From: JALSJK01 sp964530345
Lineage (GTDB): Bacteria; Pseudomonadota; Gammaproteobacteria; Methylococcales; Methylomonadaceae
Assembly (NCBI GenBank): GCA_964530345.1
Contig: CAZGYJ010000016.1
Span: 1 to 27,227 of the forward strand
DNA length: 27,227 nucleotides
Direction: 5' to 3'
The translations under genes and the position numbers were made by a program. The notes under the pieces are model-generated. The model saw nothing but the letters and a program-made list of their open reading frames with translations, searched no databases and was not told where the DNA came from. Shown piece by piece: positions 23,580-27,227 of the stretch. The stretch's first letter is position 1. The number at the start of each line of letters is the position of its first letter.

Positions 23580-25853
23580 ATGCCTTCTTTATTTCCACCC
23601 TGTAGAGTAGTAATGATTTGTTTTCTGCTATCTTGCGTGTTCTCTGCTGCGGCCCAGACAACCAGTTCTATTCCACTCAACACCTCAGTTTCTCAATGGA
23701 CTGAGTTCGATCATGCAGCTAGAAATGAGAAAGGCCAAACGGGCGATTTTCCTCAAAAAGCAGAAGGGAATCTAAAAATTATTGAACTAATTCAGCTTGC
23801 AGAAAGTTATCAGGCAAAAGGATTATTCGTGGAATCAATTTCAGCACTAGATCAAGCATTACTTCTAACAGAGAAAATGAGCCTCCCACAATTAAGAATT
23901 GTTGCGTATAACAATTTGGGCTTTGCCTACACAACCTTAGAAAAATACGATAAAGCAAAAAAACTGTTACTGCAGAGTGAACAGAAAGCACGAATCATTC
24001 AGGATAAAGGTTTACTTGCCGCAATACTTAATAATCGCGGTATCTTGCAAACGCAGCTGGGAAATTATAGCCAGGCGCTCATATTCTTTGATCAAAGTAG
24101 CCAATTAGCCGTATCAGAAAATCTTCGAAAACTTGCAGCTAAAGCTTCTGTAAATGCCGCTCTTACTGCTTTCAAAACAAATAAGTCGAATAAAATTAAA
24201 TATCGGCTGTTGTTTGCAAAAAAACAACTAGAGAAAGTTCGCGACAGCCTGGAAAAAGCACTTCACTGGATTGCTCTTGGCAACTTAGCAATGCATTTAT
24301 CACGCAGTTCTTCAGCATGGCAAGGATACGCATATCATGCTTTTGAGCAAGCTATATCCTTAGGTGAGCAATTATCAAATCCATCTATTCTATCTTTAGC
24401 AACAGCCAAAATGGGGCAACTTTATGATGACGGTAATCGTTTGGATGAAGCACTACAGCTAACATACCAGGCAGTTTTAGCTTTGGAAAATAACAATGCC
24501 CCAGATTTGCTATTTCGTTGGCAATGGCAAGCAGGAAAAATTTTAAAATCAAAAGGGGATAAATTAGCCGCTATTCAAGCTTACCAACAAGCCATCAACA
24601 CCTTGAATCCAATACGCCAAAATATTTTGTCACGACAAAGTAAGAATCCTTATTTTAAGAAAAAAATCAACTCACTCTACCTTGAAATGACTGACTTATT
24701 GTTACAAACCAGCAGTCAAGAAACAGATCAAATAAAAATCCAGCATTATTTCATGCTTGCTCGAAACATTATGGAACAACTTAAAGCTGCTGAATTGCAA
24801 GATTACTTCAAAGATGAGTGCGTGACTGAATTTGAACAAAAAATACGTCCTCTTGACAATATAGACAACAATACAGTGGCAATTTACCCCATTCTACTTC
24901 CCGACCGAATTGAAATTTTACTCAGCTATGTTGGTCAATTAAAACGCTTTACCTCTTCGGTCAAGCGAACTGATGTAATCCGTATAGTTAAACAATTCCG
25001 TCATAATCTAGAAAATCGCACAACCAGGGAATATTTGCTGCAAGCACAACAACTTTATCACTGGCTGATTTCTCCTTTGCAGGATGAGTTGGAAAAACGA
25101 AAAATTGATACCTTGGTTATTGTGCCGGACGAATCATTAAGAACAATACCTCTTGCAGCATTGCATGATGGAAATAACTTCTTGATTGAAAAATATGCCA
25201 TTGCCAATACCCCAGGACTAAATTTAATAGCCCCGAATTCTCTCGATAGAAAAAAAATTCAGATCCTTGCTGTAGGCTTAACCAAATCAGTCCAAGGTTT
25301 TTCTGCTCTACCCTACGTAGCAAGTGAACTGGAGAATATTCAAAAAATATTTGGTGGGACGCGTTTACAAGATAAGAAATTTTTGCTTGGTAACGTTGAA
25401 AATCAATTAAAGCATCATACTTATAATATTGTTCATATTGCATCACATGGACAATTCAATAGTAAAGCAAACGAAAATTTTGTTTTAACTTTTGATAACA
25501 AAATCAATTTCAACGAATTGGAGCAATTGATCGGTATGAGCAAATACCAAAAAAACCCAATCGAACTTCTCACCTTAAGTGCCTGTCAAACCGCAGCTGG
25601 TGATGATCGTGCTGCATTAGGTTTGGCTGGAATAGCCATTAAAGCGGGAGCCAGAAGTGCCGTTGCCTCCTTGTGGATTATTAATGATCAAGCCACATCA
25701 GATCTGATTTCGGAATTCTATAGGCAACTCAAACTACCAGGAATTTCTAAAGCACTTGCCTTAAAAAATGCGCAGGTTCAGATGATCAAAAAAACGCAGT
25801 ATGATCACCCTTTTTATTGGTCACCTTTCTTGTTAATTGGCAATTGGCTTTAA
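23580..25853 (+). CDS. Exported TPR-CHAT domain protein (caspase-like fold)
   Basis: A 757-aa protein with a signal-like N-terminus (cut near SAAA, 25), a TPR array (about 70-345; for example AYNNLGFAYTTLEKYDKAKKL and ILNNRGILQTQLGNYSQAL) and a C-terminal CHAT domain (about 430-757). CHAT is a caspase-type cysteine protease fold. The catalytic pair is visible: H623 in IASHGQF and C669 in LSACQTAAG, followed by the conserved GLAGIAIKAGARSAVASLW. The domain order TPR then CHAT, with export, is like proteins found beside haemagglutinin-type exoproteins in cyanobacteria and some gammaproteobacteria. No strong ribosome site precedes the ATG at 23580; an ATG at 23613 would shorten the signal and leave it without its Arg. 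Target unknown. Confidence 0.9.
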   Translation: MPSLFPPCRVVMICFLLSCVFSAAAQTTSSIPLNTSVSQWTEFDHAARNEKGQTGDFPQKAEGNLKIIELIQLAESYQAKGLFVESISALDQALLLTEKMSLPQLRIVAYNNLGFAYTTLEKYDKAKKLLLQSEQKARIIQDKGLLAAILNNRGILQTQLGNYSQALIFFDQSSQLAVSENLRKLAAKASVNAALTAFKTNKSNKIKYRLLFAKKQLEKVRDSLEKALHWIALGNLAMHLSRSSSAWQGYAYHAFEQAISLGEQLSNPSILSLATAKMGQLYDDGNRLDEALQLTYQAVLALENNNAPDLLFRWQWQAGKILKSKGDKLAAIQAYQQAINTLNPIRQNILSRQSKNPYFKKKINSLYLEMTDLLLQTSSQETDQIKIQHYFMLARNIMEQLKAAELQDYFKDECVTEFEQKIRPLDNIDNNTVAIYPILLPDRIEILLSYVGQLKRFTSSVKRTDVIRIVKQFRHNLENRTTREYLLQAQQLYHWLISPLQDELEKRKIDTLVIVPDESLRTIPLAALHDGNNFLIEKYAIANTPGLNLIAPNSLDRKKIQILAVGLTKSVQGFSALPYVASELENIQKIFGGTRLQDKKFLLGNVENQLKHHTYNIVHIASHGQFNSKANENFVLTFDNKINFNELEQLIGMSKYQKNPIELLTLSACQTAAGDDRAALGLAGIAIKAGARSAVASLWIINDQATSDLISEFYRQLKLPGISKALALKNAQVQMIKKTQYDHPFYWSPFLLIGNWL

Positions 25854-25941
25854 ATTTGAAATGATATCTACAAAAACCCATTCATAGCAGTTTTATTCGT
25901 CATGTGTTTTATAATAGCCTTAAATCAAGGCAGGCGGCAAA

Positions 25942-26724
25942 ATGAAAAATCGTTCGAAACTATGCATTTTTATCTGTTTTATCATTTTTTCTTTCAACGG
26001 ATTTGCTGATAACAAACAACAAGTTGAAAATTTATCCGGGCAGTCTGGCGTATCAAAAGCCCATAAAACCATCAAAAAAGAATCAGGAGCAACGACCAAG
26101 CCTGTTAAGAAAATACAATACATCCCTCCTTTCCTGGGAGCACCATCGAATGATCGTCTTCAAAGTATGGGAGTTCGTAGCACCTCTAAGCAGGAGGAAA
26201 ATATTTTCTCCGTACTCACTCCACCGCATACAGGGTTAACCACAAAATCACAACCCATATTGTATTGGTTTACGTCAAGTCCAATTCCAAAGTCAGTTCA
26301 GCATATTGAATTCGTATTGAACTCAGAACAATCAATTGTTCCTATATTAAGAGTCCAACTATCTCTTGCTCAAAAAAATGGCGCTCATCCATTGGTCCTA
26401 GCTGACTATGGCATTATGCTAAAACCAGAAATTAATTATTCATGGTCAATAGCCCTAGTGAAAAATTCTAACGCTCGTTCAAATGACCTGGTATCCAGCG
26501 GTAAAATCAGGTATGTGAATCCTAGTATCGTATTGCAACAAACCCTGCGGCAATTACCCGCTAGAAAAAAAGTCATTGCCTACGCACAAGCGGGATATTG
26601 GTATGAAGCAATTAAAATTGCCATCGATCAGCAAACAGAACAGCCTGAGAACTTGATACTTTTGTTAAAGCAGAATAACTTGCAACTGGTTGCAAGTTAT
26701 TACGAAAAAAAACAATTAGAATAG
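25942..26724 (+). CDS. DUF928-family exported protein
   Basis: A 260-aa protein with a signal peptide (MKNRSKLCIFICFIIFSFNGFA, cut near 22) and a DUF928-type domain (about 85-250). The domain is marked by LTPPHTGLTTKSQPILYWF, a beta-rich middle, LKPEINYSWSIAL and the C-terminal AQAGYWYEAIKIAID. DUF928 proteins have no known activity but commonly sit beside CHAT proteins and filamentous-haemagglutinin-type secretion genes. It follows the CHAT gene by 88 bp on the same strand, probably co-transcribed. A GGCAGGCGG stretch precedes the ATG. It converges with the exoprotein gene. Confidence 0.85.
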   Translation: MKNRSKLCIFICFIIFSFNGFADNKQQVENLSGQSGVSKAHKTIKKESGATTKPVKKIQYIPPFLGAPSNDRLQSMGVRSTSKQEENIFSVLTPPHTGLTTKSQPILYWFTSSPIPKSVQHIEFVLNSEQSIVPILRVQLSLAQKNGAHPLVLADYGIMLKPEINYSWSIALVKNSNARSNDLVSSGKIRYVNPSIVLQQTLRQLPARKKVIAYAQAGYWYEAIKIAIDQQTEQPENLILLLKQNNLQLVASYYEKKQLE

Positions 26725-26771
26725 AGACAAAAAAATCATGACCATTTTAGCAATGGATAACATCATAATGG

Positions 26772-27227
26772 CTATTCCTTACATCCCTCAGTCTTTGCTG
26801 AGACCTGGGAATAATTCTTCCTGGCAAAATTATTGCGTTTTTGCAGACCAGTTTTTTGAATAACAGCCTGCTCGGATGTTACATAATCAGAATATGTTGA
26901 CGGCATCAAAAAACCAGGATAGACCATTGATTCCTCACTTCCTTTGACAATAAAGCTACTGATATTTTGTCCATAATGATTCACACAGTGGTCACTTATT
27001 TTATGAGGCGCATCCATTAGTGTATCGGGTAATTTAGTGATCGTACCGCTAACATTGGTGTCCGGCTTTAGACTGATTATGCCATCCATGCTTAGTTTTG
27101 ACGAGGCAGACACAACACTGTCTGGCGAATGAAACAGCAAACTCGAAATTCTAATATTACCTCCAGCCCCCTCTATTGCTTGAGCTTTAATCGAGCTGCC
27201 ATTTAATATTAAAAAGGGGGTAGTGAT
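26772..27227 (-). CDS. C-terminal end of a filamentous-haemagglutinin-type exoprotein (partial)
   Basis: The open frame runs off the window end, so only the last 151 residues are present. The part beyond 27140 is in frame with no stop, and a TTG at 27140 is not a real start. The sequence has the pattern seen at the end of two-partner-secretion haemagglutinin-like proteins: IEGAGGNIRIS, then FHSPDSVVSASSKLSMDGII and LKPDTNVSGTI, a Cys in DHCVNHYG, SSFIVKG, and a final Cys near the end (EGCKE). The full protein would be a large beta-helical surface or secreted adhesin exported by a FhaC/ShlB-type partner, probably encoded beyond this window. It faces the CHAT/DUF928 pair. Confidence 0.8.
   Translation of the reverse strand: MTTPFLILNGSSIKAQAIEGAGGNIRISSLLFHSPDSVVSASSKLSMDGIISLKPDTNVSGTITKLPDTLMDAPHKISDHCVNHYGQNISSFIVKGSEESMVYPGFLMPSTYSDYVTSEQAVIQKTGLQKRNNFARKNYSQVSAKTEGCKE

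Overview
The window reads as chromosomal DNA of an AT-rich (roughly 40% GC) Gram-negative bacterium. A gammaproteobacterium is most likely, possibly a Methylococcales-type methanotroph, but no taxonomic marker such as rRNA or a methane monooxygenase gene is present. The lineage is inferred from the RND metal efflux operon, the dissociated heme d1 genes, a PEP-CTERM sorting signal and the CHAT/DUF928/haemagglutinin-type locus.

Region 1 (about 150-10,080, all minus strand) is a heavy-metal resistance block. In transcription order it holds an unrecognised 179-aa membrane protein, a small CzcI-like His/Cys-rich secreted protein, the tripartite CzcC/CzcB/CzcA-type RND pump (outer-membrane channel, His-rich periplasmic adaptor, inner-membrane permease), a PII-family signalling protein, and a ZntA/CadA-type P-type ATPase. 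The ATPase would move divalent metal from cytoplasm to periplasm and the RND pump would expel it from the cell. The PII protein sits where it could couple export to nucleotide or energy status.

Region 2 (10,281-16,663, plus strand) is a tightly packed nine-gene heme d1 operon. It encodes a cytochrome cd1-family protein, a small class I cytochrome c, NirC, NirF, the four separate siroheme decarboxylase subunits NirD, NirL, NirG and NirH, and the radical SAM enzyme NirJ. Most junctions overlap or abut. There is only one cd1 protein, whose subfamily (NirS or NirN) is ambiguous, and there is no nirE.

Region 3 (16,665-18,087) holds a convergent PEP-CTERM metalloprotease-like gene with its terminator. 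It is followed by a 165-bp miniature transposable element with terminal inverted repeats starting GTAA and a perfect 8-bp target duplication, which suggests IS66-type mobilisation. The first 57 bases of the window are part of a second copy.

Region 4 (18,083-23,376, minus strand) is a cell-surface/secretion locus. A LuxR-type regulator with an autoinducer-binding-like domain is followed by three exported proteins: a double-PPC protein, a CXXCH plus PPC protein, and a repeat protein. A long leader ending in an intrinsic terminator lies just ahead of the first exported gene.

Region 5 (23,580-27,227) diverges from it with an exported TPR-CHAT protease-like protein and a DUF928 protein. Facing them is the 3' end of a filamentous-haemagglutinin-type two-partner-secretion exoprotein that runs off the window. 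No tRNA, rRNA, CRISPR array or complete insertion sequence was seen.
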